NCBI GenBank assembly: GCA_947365965.1 | Contig: CANAZG010000001.1 | Location: 1-64,000, forward strand | Reading direction: 5' to 3' | Source of the DNA: an uncultured Clostridia bacterium | Lineage (GTDB): Bacteria; Bacillota; Clostridia; Oscillospirales; Oscillospiraceae | DNA: 64,000 bases | In this document: piece by piece, positions 20,077-29,966 of the stretch | Numbering within the stretch: the stretch's first letter is position 1 | How the letters are laid out: the number at the start of each line of letters is the position of its first letter | The notes under the pieces: model-generated | Seen by the model: the letters and a program-made list of their open reading frames with translations, nothing else | The model's database searches: none | What the model was told of the DNA's origin: nothing | Position numbers and translations under genes: made by a program

Positions 20077-20549
20077 GCGGGGCGCGGATCGGCCTGGGCT
20101 ACGACGTACACCGGCTGACGGAGGGCCGCCCCCTGATCCTGGGCGGCGTGACCATCCCCTATGAGAAGGGCCTTCTGGGTCACTCCGATGCGGACGTGCT
20201 CCTTCACGCCCTGATGGACGCCCTGCTGGGGGCGGCGGCCCTGGGGGATATCGGCCGCCTCTTCCCGGACAGCGATGAGCGCTACCGTGGGGCGGACAGC
20301 CGCGTCCTGCTGCGGGAGGTTGCGGACCTGCTGGAGCGCAGCGGATTCTCTGTTGGAAACGTGGACGTGACTCTAATTGCCCAGCGGCCCAAGATTGCCC
20401 CATATGTGCCCCATATGCGTGAGAACATCGCCGCGGACCTGAAGGTGCCCCTGGAGGCGGTCAGCGTCAAGGCCACCACGGAGGAGGGGCTGGGCTTCAC
20501 CGGCTCCGGCGAGGGCATGGCCGCTCAGGCCATTGCCATGCTCTGGTGA
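20073..20549 (+). CDS. ispF: 2-C-methyl-D-erythritol 2,4-cyclodiphosphate synthase
   Basis: [62 protein letters not shown]. Confidence 0.98.
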   Translation: MSGARIGLGYDVHRLTEGRPLILGGVTIPYEKGLLGHSDADVLLHALMDALLGAAALGDIGRLFPDSDERYRGADSRVLLREVADLLERSGFSVGNVDVTLIAQRPKIAPYVPHMRENIAADLKVPLEAVSVKATTEEGLGFTGSGEGMAAQAIAMLW

Positions 20550-20567
20550 ACTAACGAAAAAACGCAA

Positions 20568-20601
20568 AAAGAAGCAGGCAGCAAGCTGCCTGCTTCTTCT
20601 A
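20568..20601. terminator. Convergent/bidirectional terminator between ispF and ispH-S1
   Basis: AAGAAGCAGGCAGCAAGCTGCCTGCTTCTTCT perfect hairpin between convergent genes. Confidence 0.8.
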
Positions 20602-20611
20602 TTCCTCAAAA

Positions 20612-22561
20612 TTACTCCTCGTCCTCGCCGGCGGGGGCGGGAGTGGGGGCCAGCAGGGCCCGGATGGACAGGGAGATCTTCTGCTTCTCCTCGTCCACGG
20701 CGGTGATCTTGGCGTCCACCACCTGGCCCTCAGACAGCACGTCGCCGGGCTTCTCGATGCGGTGGTCCGCAATCTGGGAGATGTGGATCAGACCGTCCAC
20801 GCCGGGAACCACCTCGGCAAAGGCGCCGAAGGTCATCAGCTTCACAACCCGCACAGAGGCCACGTCGCCGGCCTTGTAGGTGTCCATAAACACCTGCCAG
20901 GGGTTGGTGCTGCGGTCCTTCACGCCCAGGGAGATCTTCCGCTTCTCCGGATCGTAGGAGATGACGTACACCTCCAGGGTGTCGCCGATGGCCACGATCT
21001 CATTGGGGTGCTTGATGCGGCTCCAGCTCAGGTCGGTGATATGTACCATACCGTCCACACCGCCGATGTCCACAAACACGCCGTAGCTGGTCATGCTCTT
21101 CACCGTGCCGGTGTAGTGCTTGCCCACCTCAATGCTGCCCCACACCTCAGCGGCGGCGGCGGCACGGGCCTCCTGCTGCACAACCTTGATGGAACCCACC
21201 ACACGGCGGCGGGCACGGTTCACCTCGGTGACCCGCAGCTTCACGCGCTGCTTGACCAGCTCGGTCATGGCCGTATCACGGGGCAGGCCGGACTGGGAGG
21301 CGGGGACAAAGACCCGAACGCCCTTCACGGACACCACGACGCCGCCCTTGTTCTCCTCGGTTACGACGCCCTCCATGATCTCCTTGTTGGCACAGGCCTC
21401 CTCGATGTTCTCCCACACCTTGACGGCGTCCACCTTCTTCTTGGACAGGGTGGCGTATCCCTCCACATCGTTGACGCGGATGACGAACAGCTCCACCTGA
21501 TCGCCCACCTTCACCACGTCCTCCGGCTTCACGGAGGGATCATCCGTCAGCTGGTCCACAGGGATATAGCCGGCCTGCTTGCAGCCCAGATCCACATGGA
21601 CTTCCGTGGGGGTGATGGCAGTCACCACGCCGGTTACCTTCTCTCCTGTATTTAAAGTATTGGTATACTGCTCTACCAATTCGGCAAAATTTTCCATGCT
21701 CTCGCCCTGGATTTTTTCTTCGCTCATCGTCTTTTTGACCTCCTTTATGATGCTCGCAGGCGTGGAGGCCCCCGCCGTCAAACCAACCACGCGGCACCCG
21801 CACAGCCCCTCCCAGGGCAGCTCGTCCGCGTTTTCAATCTGGAAAACGCGGGAGCAATATAAGCGGCAGATCTCTGTCAGGTGCTTCGTGTTGGCGCTTT
21901 TGGGATCGCCAACCACCACCATAGCGTCCACCCTGGCGGCGAGGAGAGCCGCTTCCGATTGGCGCGTATGCGTAGCATTACATATTGTATCAAATATTTT
22001 CAGATTTGTACACTGTTTTTTTAGAATTTTTAAGGAACTTTCCCAAATTTCTCGCCGCAGGGTGGTCTGCGATACCACTGTGAGAGCCATTTCTCCCGTA
22101 TTTTCAGCGGTTTGCGCCCACTTCTCCACTTCCTCCGGGCCAGAAAATACCATGAGATTTCCGCACCAGCCCCCCACGCCCAGCACCTCCGGATGGCCCG
22201 GATCGCCGATCATCACTGGCTGGCGTCCCTCCGCCTCCGCCCCGCTGACCAGCTGCTGGACATAGGCCACCTTGGGACAGGTGGCGTCCACGATCTCGGC
22301 CCCCTGCGCCTCAAGGGTCTCATAGACCCCCCGGCCCACGCCGTGGGCCCGGAGCAGCACCGTGTCCCCGGCCCGGGCCTCCTCCGGTTTGCTGATGGCG
22401 GTCATCCCCTGCCGGGCCAGATCCTCCGTGACGCGCTGGTTGTGGATGACGCTTCCCAGCATTCTGGGGCTGGCGGCGGAGCTGGCCAGCTCCTGGGCGA
22501 TTTTCACCGCCCGGGCCACGCCGAAGCAGAATCCGGCGCTTTTGGCCTCGATCACTTCCAT
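20612..22561 (-). CDS. Bifunctional 4-hydroxy-3-methylbut-2-enyl diphosphate reductase (IspH) / S1 RNA-binding domain (ribosomal protein S1-like) fusion
   Basis: N-term SAGFCFGVARAVKIAQELA (IspH); C-term repeats with S1 motifs e.g. GVDGLIHISQIADHRIEKPGDVLSEGQVVDAKI. Confidence 0.95.
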   Translation of the reverse strand: MEVIEAKSAGFCFGVARAVKIAQELASSAASPRMLGSVIHNQRVTEDLARQGMTAISKPEEARAGDTVLLRAHGVGRGVYETLEAQGAEIVDATCPKVAYVQQLVSGAEAEGRQPVMIGDPGHPEVLGVGGWCGNLMVFSGPEEVEKWAQTAENTGEMALTVVSQTTLRREIWESSLKILKKQCTNLKIFDTICNATHTRQSEAALLAARVDAMVVVGDPKSANTKHLTEICRLYCSRVFQIENADELPWEGLCGCRVVGLTAGASTPASIIKEVKKTMSEEKIQGESMENFAELVEQYTNTLNTGEKVTGVVTAITPTEVHVDLGCKQAGYIPVDQLTDDPSVKPEDVVKVGDQVELFVIRVNDVEGYATLSKKKVDAVKVWENIEEACANKEIMEGVVTEENKGGVVVSVKGVRVFVPASQSGLPRDTAMTELVKQRVKLRVTEVNRARRRVVGSIKVVQQEARAAAAAEVWGSIEVGKHYTGTVKSMTSYGVFVDIGGVDGMVHITDLSWSRIKHPNEIVAIGDTLEVYVISYDPEKRKISLGVKDRSTNPWQVFMDTYKAGDVASVRVVKLMTFGAFAEVVPGVDGLIHISQIADHRIEKPGDVLSEGQVVDAKITAVDEEKQKISLSIRALLAPTPAPAGEDEE

Positions 22562-23151
22562 CCGTCCACCTCGCTCAGATCATAGATGCGGCGCAGAACC
22601 TCCTCCGCAATCTCCCGGTTCTCCTCCGCCGTGGGCCGCCGGCCGGCAATCACAGGCGTGTAGGGCTGGCCGAAGACCACGGTGGTCCGGCGCAGGAACT
22701 TCTTCCGTTTCCCGCAGTAGATGGGAACCATGGGGGTTCCGGTGCGGGTGGCCATGACGGCCACGCCGCCCTTGGCCGCGCCGCCCCCCTCTTCCTCCAC
22801 CCGGGTCCCCTCGGGGAACACCAGCAGCCGTCCCCCCTCGTTGAGGGCGCGGATGGCGGTCTTCATGGCGGTGAGATCGCTGCCTCCCCGCTTGACAGGG
22901 AACACCCCCGCGCTGCGTAGGAGCCACCCCACCACGGGGATATGGAATAACTGGTCTTTGGCCATCACCGTCAGCCGGGAGTCGATGGGCAGGGACACCG
23001 CGATGAGAAAAGGGTCCCACCCGCTGACGTGGTTGGCGCACAGCAGCGCCCCGCCCTCCGGCAGGTTCTCCAGCCCCACCACCCGGTGGGGAAAGAAGAG
23101 ACGGATAAAGGGCGCGATCATGGAATAGATAACGCGGTAAAAACGATTCAT
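22552..23151 (-). CDS. plsC: 1-acyl-sn-glycerol-3-phosphate acyltransferase
   Basis: CANHVSGWDPFLIA, VFPEGTR, GTPMVPIY. Confidence 0.93.
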   Translation of the reverse strand: MNRFYRVIYSMIAPFIRLFFPHRVVGLENLPEGGALLCANHVSGWDPFLIAVSLPIDSRLTVMAKDQLFHIPVVGWLLRSAGVFPVKRGGSDLTAMKTAIRALNEGGRLLVFPEGTRVEEEGGGAAKGGVAVMATRTGTPMVPIYCGKRKKFLRRTTVVFGQPYTPVIAGRRPTAEENREIAEEVLRRIYDLSEVDGWK

Positions 23152-23825
23152 AGCCCGACCCGTCCTCTGATGATATCCAGGAGCTGCTGCCGGCTCTGCT
23201 GGAAGGTGTTGCCGGTGGTGTCCAGCACCACTGCGTCCTCCGCCGGCCGCAGCGGCGCAGCGGCGCGGTGGGTGTCGTTGTAGTCCCGCTCCTTGATCTC
23301 CCGCAGAAGCTGCTCAAAGTCCTTGGCCGTGCCCCGCTGGCAAAGCTCCTGGTAGCGCCGCCGGGCCCGATCCTCCACGCTGGCAGTGAGGAAGATCTTC
23401 ACATCCGCATGGGGCAGCACCACGGTGCCGATGTCCCGGCCGTCCATGATGACGTTGTTTTTCTCCGCCAGGGACCGCTGCATGTCCAGCAGAAAGGAGC
23501 GCACCTCCGGCAGGGCGGAGATCCGGGAGGCGGCCATGGATACCTCCGGCAGACGGATCTTCTCGCTCACGTCCTCCCCATTCAGGTACATCCGCTGCTC
23601 CCCGTCCTCCCCATAGTCCATGGTGATCCGTATCTCGGGGAGCAGGGCCGCCACGGCGGCGGCGTCCTCCGCGCTGCGGCGCAGAGCCGCCCAGCCCACG
23701 GTGCGGTAGATGGCCCCGGTATCCACGTACACGAACCCGATCTCTCGGGCCACGCTGCGGGCCAGGGAGCTCTTTCCGGCCCCGCTGGGACCGTCGATGG
23801 CAATAGCGTATGGCTTTCTGTCCAT
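23148..23825 (-). CDS. cmk: (d)CMP kinase
   Basis: YAIAIDGPSGAGKSSLARSVAREIGFVYVDTGAIYRTVGWAAL; IMDGRDIGTVVLP. Confidence 0.97.
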   Translation of the reverse strand: MDRKPYAIAIDGPSGAGKSSLARSVAREIGFVYVDTGAIYRTVGWAALRRSAEDAAAVAALLPEIRITMDYGEDGEQRMYLNGEDVSEKIRLPEVSMAASRISALPEVRSFLLDMQRSLAEKNNVIMDGRDIGTVVLPHADVKIFLTASVEDRARRRYQELCQRGTAKDFEQLLREIKERDYNDTHRAAAPLRPAEDAVVLDTTGNTFQQSRQQLLDIIRGRVGL

Positions 23826-24046
23826 GATGTTCCTCTACTTATATATTAGTTGTATGAATCCCAAAAGGCAGGATAGAACACGCTCGAAGAGCCTCTAAAA
23901 TTCTTTTTGCTTCTTTTTCTTTCAAGAAAAAGAAGAGAAAAACTATGTATCTCGTTTGCAAATCCCCATATGTCAATAAGCAATTGTAAAATCCTTCTTG
24001 CATTCGCCAGGTACGCAAAATCGAATTGGGATAAAACGAGTGGGCC

Positions 24047-25276
24047 TCAATTGCCTGCGCAGGCCAGACCCGCAGCCCGGCCCGTGGACCATGCGATCTG
24101 CAAATTGAACCCGCCTGTATAGGCGTCCACGTCCAGCACCTCACCCGCGAAATAGAGCCCCGGCAGCAGCTTCGAGCCCATGGTGGAGGGGTCCACCTCC
24201 TTCACCGACACGCCTCCGGCGGTGACGATGGCCTCCGCCACAGGCCGGGGCCCGGTGATCTCCACCGGCAGGGCCTTCATCAGCTCCAGCACTCGCCGCC
24301 TCTGCTCCCGGGTGAGATCGTGGACCTTCTGCCGCAGGGGCACCCCTGTCAGTTCCGCGAAGGGCTCCGCCAACTTCCGGGGCAGCAGGTCCTCAAAGGC
24401 GTTGACAAAGTCGCTGTTGGCGTGCTTGGCAAAGTCTGACACCAGCCGCTTGTCCAGGGCCTGCTGGTCCAAGGCCGGCTTCAGGTCGATCTCCAGCCGG
24501 TAGCTCTTCTTCTCAAAGTGCCGTATGTGGGCGGAGGCGGAGAGAACCATAGGCCCGCTGACCCCGAAGTGGGTGAAGAGCATCTCCCCGAAGTCGCTGT
24601 AGATCATCTTCTTGTTCTCATAGACCCGCAGGGCCGCGTTGCGCAGGCTCAGGCCCTGGAGCCGGGGGCACAAATCCCCGGCGGCGCACAGGGGGACCAG
24701 AGACCCCCGGGGCTCCACCACCGTGTGGCCGGCCTGCCGGGCCAGCCGGTAGCCGTCCCCGGTACTGCCGGTCAGGGGATAGCTCACCCCGCCGGTGGCT
24801 ACCACCACGCTGCCGGTCAGGTAGTCCTCCCGCTGGCCCCGCACCCCCTCCAGCCTGCCCTCCCGGAGGAGCAGGGCCTCCGCCCTGTCCCGGATCACGC
24901 GGACATTCAGCTGCCGCAGCCGCCGCTCCAGGGCGGCGCTCACATCAAAGGCCCGGTCCGACACCGGGAATACCCGGTTCCCACGCTCTGTCTTCAGCGG
25001 AACGCCCAGGTCCTCCAAAAAGGCCATCATGGCGGCGCTGTCAAACTGGGCGTAGGCGCTGTAAAGGAATTTTCCGTTACGTGGAATGCTGCGCAGAAAT
25101 TGGTCCCTGTCGCAGTTGTTGGTCAGGTTGCACCGGCCCTTTCCGGTGATATTCAGCTTCTTCCCAAGCCGCTCATTGGGCTCCAGCAGGCACACCGTGA
25201 CCCCCTGCTCCCCGGCGGCAATGGCGGCCATCATCCCTGCGGGGCCGCCCCCCACTACCACCGCGTCAGCTCTCAT
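24047..25276 (-). CDS. Aminoacetone oxidase-like FAD-binding protein (HI0933/YhiN family)
   Basis: ADAVVVGGGPAGMMAAIAAGEQGVTVCLLEPNERLGKKLNITGKGRCNLTNNC; VVATGGVSYPLTGSTGDGY. Confidence 0.93.
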   Translation of the reverse strand: MRADAVVVGGGPAGMMAAIAAGEQGVTVCLLEPNERLGKKLNITGKGRCNLTNNCDRDQFLRSIPRNGKFLYSAYAQFDSAAMMAFLEDLGVPLKTERGNRVFPVSDRAFDVSAALERRLRQLNVRVIRDRAEALLLREGRLEGVRGQREDYLTGSVVVATGGVSYPLTGSTGDGYRLARQAGHTVVEPRGSLVPLCAAGDLCPRLQGLSLRNAALRVYENKKMIYSDFGEMLFTHFGVSGPMVLSASAHIRHFEKKSYRLEIDLKPALDQQALDKRLVSDFAKHANSDFVNAFEDLLPRKLAEPFAELTGVPLRQKVHDLTREQRRRVLELMKALPVEITGPRPVAEAIVTAGGVSVKEVDPSTMGSKLLPGLYFAGEVLDVDAYTGGFNLQIAWSTGRAAGLACAGN

Positions 25277-26132
25277 CGCTGTCACCAAACACGCCGTACT
25301 CGTCCCAGATGCCCTCCAGGCGGTTGAAGATCTGAGCGATGTCCGCATCCTTCCGGTGTCCGGCGGACACGATAATGGCGTTGAGCAGGCTGAAGGGGGC
25401 CACCAGGGAGTCCACGAAGGAGATCATGTCGCTGCGGGCCAGCAGGGCCGAGGAGGCCAGGGAGTACAGGGGGGACATGGGGCTGTCGGTAATGGCGATC
25501 ACCTCCGCCCCCCTGTCATGGGCGAACCGGACCCCCTTCACCGTGGACTGGGAGTACCGGGGGAAGCTGATGCCCACCAGCACGTCCCCGGGGGCGATGC
25601 GCAGGATGCTCTCCAGGATGTCCCCGGCGCTGTTGCTGGTCACCAGAGTGACGTTGTCAAAGATCAGGTGGAGGTAGAAGTGGAGGTATCCCGCCAGAAA
25701 GGAGCTGGACCGGACGCCCAATATGTAGATGTGCTTTGCCGCCATCAGCTTGTCCACCACGGCGGTAAAAGCGGTTCGGTCCACCTCCTCGATGGCGATG
25801 CGGATTTTTTCCATGTCCATTTGCAGCACCGAGGACACCACGTCGGAGCTGAAAAGCCGGTCGTTGGAGGTCTGTATGCGCTGGATGGAGGTGAGCTTGC
25901 TGCGCACAAGCTCCTGGAGGGCCCGCTGCATGGCGGGGTAGCCGTCGTAGCCCAGCATGGCGGCAAAGCGCACCACCGTGGACTCGCTGACTCCCACCAG
26001 CTTGCCCAGCTTGCTGGCAGTCATGAATGCGGCCTTGTCGTAGTCGGAGAGGATGTAGGCGGCAATCCGCTTCTGTCCCTTGGAAAAATGGGTCGTATTC
26101 TCCCGTATTGTATGCAGTACGTCCTTTTTCAT
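25266..26132 (-). CDS. MurR/RpiR family transcriptional regulator (HTH + SIS)
   Basis: FSKGQKRIAAYILSDYDKAAFMTASKLGKLVGVSESTVVRFAAMLGYDGYPAMQRALQEL; SIS domain GVRSSSFLAGYL. Confidence 0.93.
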   Translation of the reverse strand: MKKDVLHTIRENTTHFSKGQKRIAAYILSDYDKAAFMTASKLGKLVGVSESTVVRFAAMLGYDGYPAMQRALQELVRSKLTSIQRIQTSNDRLFSSDVVSSVLQMDMEKIRIAIEEVDRTAFTAVVDKLMAAKHIYILGVRSSSFLAGYLHFYLHLIFDNVTLVTSNSAGDILESILRIAPGDVLVGISFPRYSQSTVKGVRFAHDRGAEVIAITDSPMSPLYSLASSALLARSDMISFVDSLVAPFSLLNAIIVSAGHRKDADIAQIFNRLEGIWDEYGVFGDSDES

Positions 26133-26142
26133 TGTGACCTCC

Positions 26143-26847
26143 TCATGAGAACAGGCGAAGGCGCTCCGCCTCCGTCAGGGGCCTCCAGCGGCCCCGGGGC
26201 AGATCCCCCAGCCGCAGGGACCCCTCCCGCACCCGCACCAGCCGGACCACCTCCAGCCCCGCCAGTGCGCACATCCGGCGGACCTGCCGGTTGAGGCCCT
26301 GACAGATGGTTACCGACAACACCCACCGGCTCCCCCGCCGCTCCAGCAGCGCCACCCGGGCGGGGACAATGGGGCTGCCGTCCTCCAGAGTCGTGAGCCC
26401 CGCCAGCCGCTCCAGACACCCCACCAGCCGGCCGGAGACCGTCACCCGGTACTCCTTCTCCATGCCGTGGCTGGGGTGGGCCAGACGCTGGGCGAAGCCG
26501 CCGTCGTTGGTTAACAGCAGCAGGCCCTCGGAGTCCATGTCCAGCCGCCCCACCGGGTAGACCCGGCTCCCGCAGTCCGCCGTCAGCTCCGCCACCGTAG
26601 GCCGTCCCCGCTCGTCGGAGAGGGTGGTCACGTACCCTCGGGGCTTGTGGAGCATGAGGTACAGCCGCTCCCCCGCCGAGGCCACCGGACTGCCGTCCAG
26701 GCGGATGTCGTCCGTCAGCGGATCCGCCCGGTCCCCCAGGCCCGCCGGGCGGCCATTGACGCTCACCCGGCCCGCCCGCATCAGCTCCTCCGCCTGCCTG
26801 CGGGAGCACAATCCGGCGGAGGAGAGAATTTTCTGGATTCGTTCCAT
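26143..26847 (-). CDS. rRNA pseudouridine synthase (RsuA/RluB family)
   Basis: MERIQKILSSAGLCSRRQAEELMRAGRVSVNGRPA; PVGRLDMDSEGLLLLTNDG; CQGLNRQVRRMC. Confidence 0.95.
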   Translation of the reverse strand: MERIQKILSSAGLCSRRQAEELMRAGRVSVNGRPAGLGDRADPLTDDIRLDGSPVASAGERLYLMLHKPRGYVTTLSDERGRPTVAELTADCGSRVYPVGRLDMDSEGLLLLTNDGGFAQRLAHPSHGMEKEYRVTVSGRLVGCLERLAGLTTLEDGSPIVPARVALLERRGSRWVLSVTICQGLNRQVRRMCALAGLEVVRLVRVREGSLRLGDLPRGRWRPLTEAERLRLFS

Positions 26848-26891
26848 GTCGTCCTTTCTTCCCGCCCCCGTTGACTGCGGGGCAGCGCCAT

Positions 26892-28019
26892 CTAGTACGT
26901 CCGCTGGTCCGCCGCCGTGGACGGCGAGAACAGACGCTCCCACCACCGGCTGCCGCCGCTCTCCTCCGCCTCCCGACGGGCGGAGGGCGCGGCCGCCGCC
27001 ATGTCCACGCTGGCCACCAGCTCCCCGTCCAGGTAGGCGCACACCTCCCCGATCACCTGCCCCGGCACCACCGGCGCGGCCACGGACACCGGACAGCGGG
27101 CCACCACCTTCAGCTGCTCCCCTGGCGCCAGGGGATAGCGCAGATCCTCCGCCGCCATCAGGGGTACCGAGGCGGCTGTGCCGCCCCGCACCAGCACGGA
27201 GGAGAGGACCTGCCCCCCGGCTGCGGCGGTCTCCATATGGTAGCCGGCAAAGCCGTAGTCCAGCAGGGCCATGTGGTCGTTCCAGTCGTCGCCGTCCCGG
27301 AGGGTGACGCACACCAGGGTCATCCCATCCCGCTGAGCTGCGGACACCAGGGTCCTGCCCGCCGCCTTGGTGAACCCGGTCTTAACCCCGATGCACCCCT
27401 CGCACAGCCGCAGCAGCTTGTTGTGGTTGGCCAGATATCGATCCCCGATGGTGATGGAGGCCGTAGAGACAATGCGGCGGAAGTCCTGGTTCTCCAGGGC
27501 GTGGGCCGTCAGCGCCGCCATATCCCGGGCGCTGGCGTAATGTCCCTCCGCGTCCAGACCGTTGGGGTTGGCGAAGTGGGAGTGGGTCATCCCCAGCTCC
27601 TCCGCCTTCTGGTTCATCAGCGCCACAAAGGCCTCCGTCTCCCCGGCGACGCAGTGCGCCACCGCCAGGGCTGCGTCGTTGCCGCTGACCAGCATGAGTC
27701 CGTAGAGCAGCTCCTCCAGCCGCAGCACATCCCCGGGCTTGAGGTACATGGAGGAACCCTCCGCCATGTCCTGCGCTGTGACCGTATACTCCTGCTGCAT
27801 CCGGCCGTACTCCAGGGCCACCACGGCGGTCATGATCTTCGTGATGCTGGCAATGAGGCGCTCCTCGTCCCCGTTCTGCTCATACAGCACCCGCCCGCTC
27901 CTCTGCTCCATCAGCACGGCGGATGCGGCAGACGTACTGACAGCATTAGCCTGACAAGTAAAAAGGCTTGCCGTCGCCAGAAGGCATATGGCCCTCCTCC
28001 AAAAACTACGTCCGGACAT
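26892..28019 (-). CDS. D-alanyl-D-alanine carboxypeptidase (DacF-like, S11)
   Basis: IASITKIMTAVVALEYG (SxxK), VSGNDAAL, GVKTGFTKAAGRTLV; N-terminal signal peptide. Confidence 0.94.
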   Translation of the reverse strand: MSGRSFWRRAICLLATASLFTCQANAVSTSAASAVLMEQRSGRVLYEQNGDEERLIASITKIMTAVVALEYGRMQQEYTVTAQDMAEGSSMYLKPGDVLRLEELLYGLMLVSGNDAALAVAHCVAGETEAFVALMNQKAEELGMTHSHFANPNGLDAEGHYASARDMAALTAHALENQDFRRIVSTASITIGDRYLANHNKLLRLCEGCIGVKTGFTKAAGRTLVSAAQRDGMTLVCVTLRDGDDWNDHMALLDYGFAGYHMETAAAGGQVLSSVLVRGGTAASVPLMAAEDLRYPLAPGEQLKVVARCPVSVAAPVVPGQVIGEVCAYLDGELVASVDMAAAAPSARREAEESGGSRWWERLFSPSTAADQRTY

Positions 28020-28180
28020 ACAGGTCCACCTCCAAGATCAGTCGATGGACCTAGTATGTCTCTTGGAGGCGGTCTGAAACCACGAAAAAATCTTCCAAAC
28101 CGAAGCTTTTTCTTCACGAGAAGGGCGCGGCGTCCTACAGCGGACCTAGAACCTGTATTCACAATCGGGGGATACAGATT

Positions 28181-28612
28181 CTAAAAATCCTCCGCTGTCT
28201 CGGCTCCCTCTTCCTTTTTCTTCTGCCGGTCATTGATGAAGTTGGTCACCCGGTCCATGACCTCGGGCACCATCTCCACCACCCGGTCCACCGTGTTCAT
28301 GGCGGGCACAGCCACGGGCATAACCCGGGTAATGCCGTCCTTGATGATGAGGAAGGCCACCGGGTCCACCCGGACTCCTGCGGCAACGCCGGCCCCCAGG
28401 TTGGCGGGGTCCTCAACCGCCTTCTGCTTGCCGCCGAAAGCCGCGCCGCCGCCGCCAAAGCCGAAGCTCACCCGGGAAATGGGGATCAAGGTCACGCCGT
28501 CCGGGGTCTGGATGGGCTGGCCAACGATGGTGTTGGTGTCCGCCATCTCCCGCACCTTTGCCATGCTCTCCTGCATCATTTCGCTGAGAGGATTCTTCTT
28601 CTCCATGTCCAT
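28181..28612 (-). CDS. ytfJ: Sporulation protein YtfJ (GerW family)
   Basis: NTIVGQPIQTPDGVTLIPISRVSFGFGGGGAAF...GVAAGVRVDPVAFLII. Confidence 0.93.
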   Translation of the reverse strand: MDMEKKNPLSEMMQESMAKVREMADTNTIVGQPIQTPDGVTLIPISRVSFGFGGGGAAFGGKQKAVEDPANLGAGVAAGVRVDPVAFLIIKDGITRVMPVAVPAMNTVDRVVEMVPEVMDRVTNFINDRQKKKEEGAETAEDF

Positions 28613-28631
28613 ATGCTCCTTTCATGGCCAC

Positions 28632-29321
28632 TCAGGCGGCCTCACTCTCTCCTTCCGCCGGAGCGGTCTCCGCTGCCGGCGGCGGCGAGGCCAGCCTCCG
28701 GAAGCCCAAAAACCACTTCAGCCCGCTCCCACCGGCCCGCAGGACCGCCCATACCGGAATCCAGGGCCGCAGGGACACGCCCACGTCGGCAATGCAGTCC
28801 ATCCGTTCCCCCATAAAATCCGGGAACAGCCGGATGTCCTGGTCCTTGATCCGCACCGCCCGCTCCAAAAGGGGCAGTCCCGCAGACAGGGCGGCGCAGA
28901 GCCGTCCGTACAGCTGGGCTGTGTCCGCCGGGTCAGCGCAGGCGATGAGCAGGTGGACCTTCAGGGGCTCCACTCGGACGCCCCGCCCCGTCCGGCCCAG
29001 CAGACGCGCCAGAATGGGCGGCAGCGTCTCCAGGCTGTAGAGGATCTGGTCCAGGTTGATCTTTGCCCTGGGTTTGGGAGGTTTTTTCTCCCTTTTTTGC
29101 TTTTTCCTCTTTTTCTGTTTTTTGGGGGACGGATCCGCCGATTCCTCCTGGGAGGGCTTCTCCTTTGGCGGGAATATCTGGAGCCGGATCGGACCGTACC
29201 GAACCCACACCGCCAGCGCCCCCTGGTCATAGGAGAGCCGGACCCGGGCCGGTATGGTCAGCGCGATGACCAGCGCCGCAAGAAGCGCCAACAGGATACC
29301 CAGTATCACTCTGCCAACCAA
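28632..29321 (-). CDS. DUF2953-like membrane-anchored protein
   Basis: Between ytfJ and scpB; N-terminal TM, VRLSYDQGALAVWVRYGPIRLQIFPPK, basic KKQKKRKKQKREKKPPK linker. Confidence 0.75.
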   Translation of the reverse strand: MVGRVILGILLALLAALVIALTIPARVRLSYDQGALAVWVRYGPIRLQIFPPKEKPSQEESADPSPKKQKKRKKQKREKKPPKPRAKINLDQILYSLETLPPILARLLGRTGRGVRVEPLKVHLLIACADPADTAQLYGRLCAALSAGLPLLERAVRIKDQDIRLFPDFMGERMDCIADVGVSLRPWIPVWAVLRAGGSGLKWFLGFRRLASPPPAAETAPAEGESEAA

Positions 29322-29352
29322 GTCCCTCGCCCCCTCCTCGCATCTTCTCTGT

Positions 29353-29934
29353 TTATGTGGCGGCCCCGCCGGTCTCTTCGTCCGCCTCCTCTCCAGTCAT
29401 CCGCATCTGTCCCTCCTCATCGTCCACCCCCGGCAGGGGCGGCAGATCCTCCAGGGACCGCAGGTGGAAGGAGCGGAGAAAGGTCTGGGTGGTGCGATAG
29501 AGCCGGGGCCGGCCGGGCACCTGCAAGCGCCCGCACTCCTCGATCAGCTTCCGCTCAAGCAGCAGCCCCACGGTGTAGGCGCTGTCCACGCCCCGGATCT
29601 GGTCCACATAGGCCCGGGTGGTGGGCTGGTAGTAGGCGATGACGGCCAGCACCTCCAGGGCAGGCTGACTGAGTCTGGCCGGCCGCCGGATCTCAAAGGC
29701 CCTGCGGATGATGTCCGCGTACTCCGGCGCGGAGCACAGCTGCCAGCTGTCCTCCATGCACACCAGCCGCATCCCCCGGCGCTCAAAGGCGTAGTAGTCC
29801 ATCAGCCGCTGGAGCGCCTCCTCCGCCCGGGGCCGGTCCGTGCCCAGGGCCAGACAGATGCGGTCGATATGTACAGGTTCCCCCGCGGCAAAGAGCACCC
29901 CCTCCGCCGCGGTCTCCAATTCCTTGATTTCCAA
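29353..29934 (-). CDS. scpB: Segregation and condensation protein B
   Basis: AAEGVLFAAGEPVHIDRICLAL...LSQPALEVLAVIAYYQPTTRAYVDQIRGVDSAYTVGLLLERKLIEECGR. Confidence 0.96.
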   Translation of the reverse strand: MEIKELETAAEGVLFAAGEPVHIDRICLALGTDRPRAEEALQRLMDYYAFERRGMRLVCMEDSWQLCSAPEYADIIRRAFEIRRPARLSQPALEVLAVIAYYQPTTRAYVDQIRGVDSAYTVGLLLERKLIEECGRLQVPGRPRLYRTTQTFLRSFHLRSLEDLPPLPGVDDEEGQMRMTGEEADEETGGAAT

Positions 29935-29966
29935 TCCAGTTACCGCCTTTTTGATAAGTTATTCCC

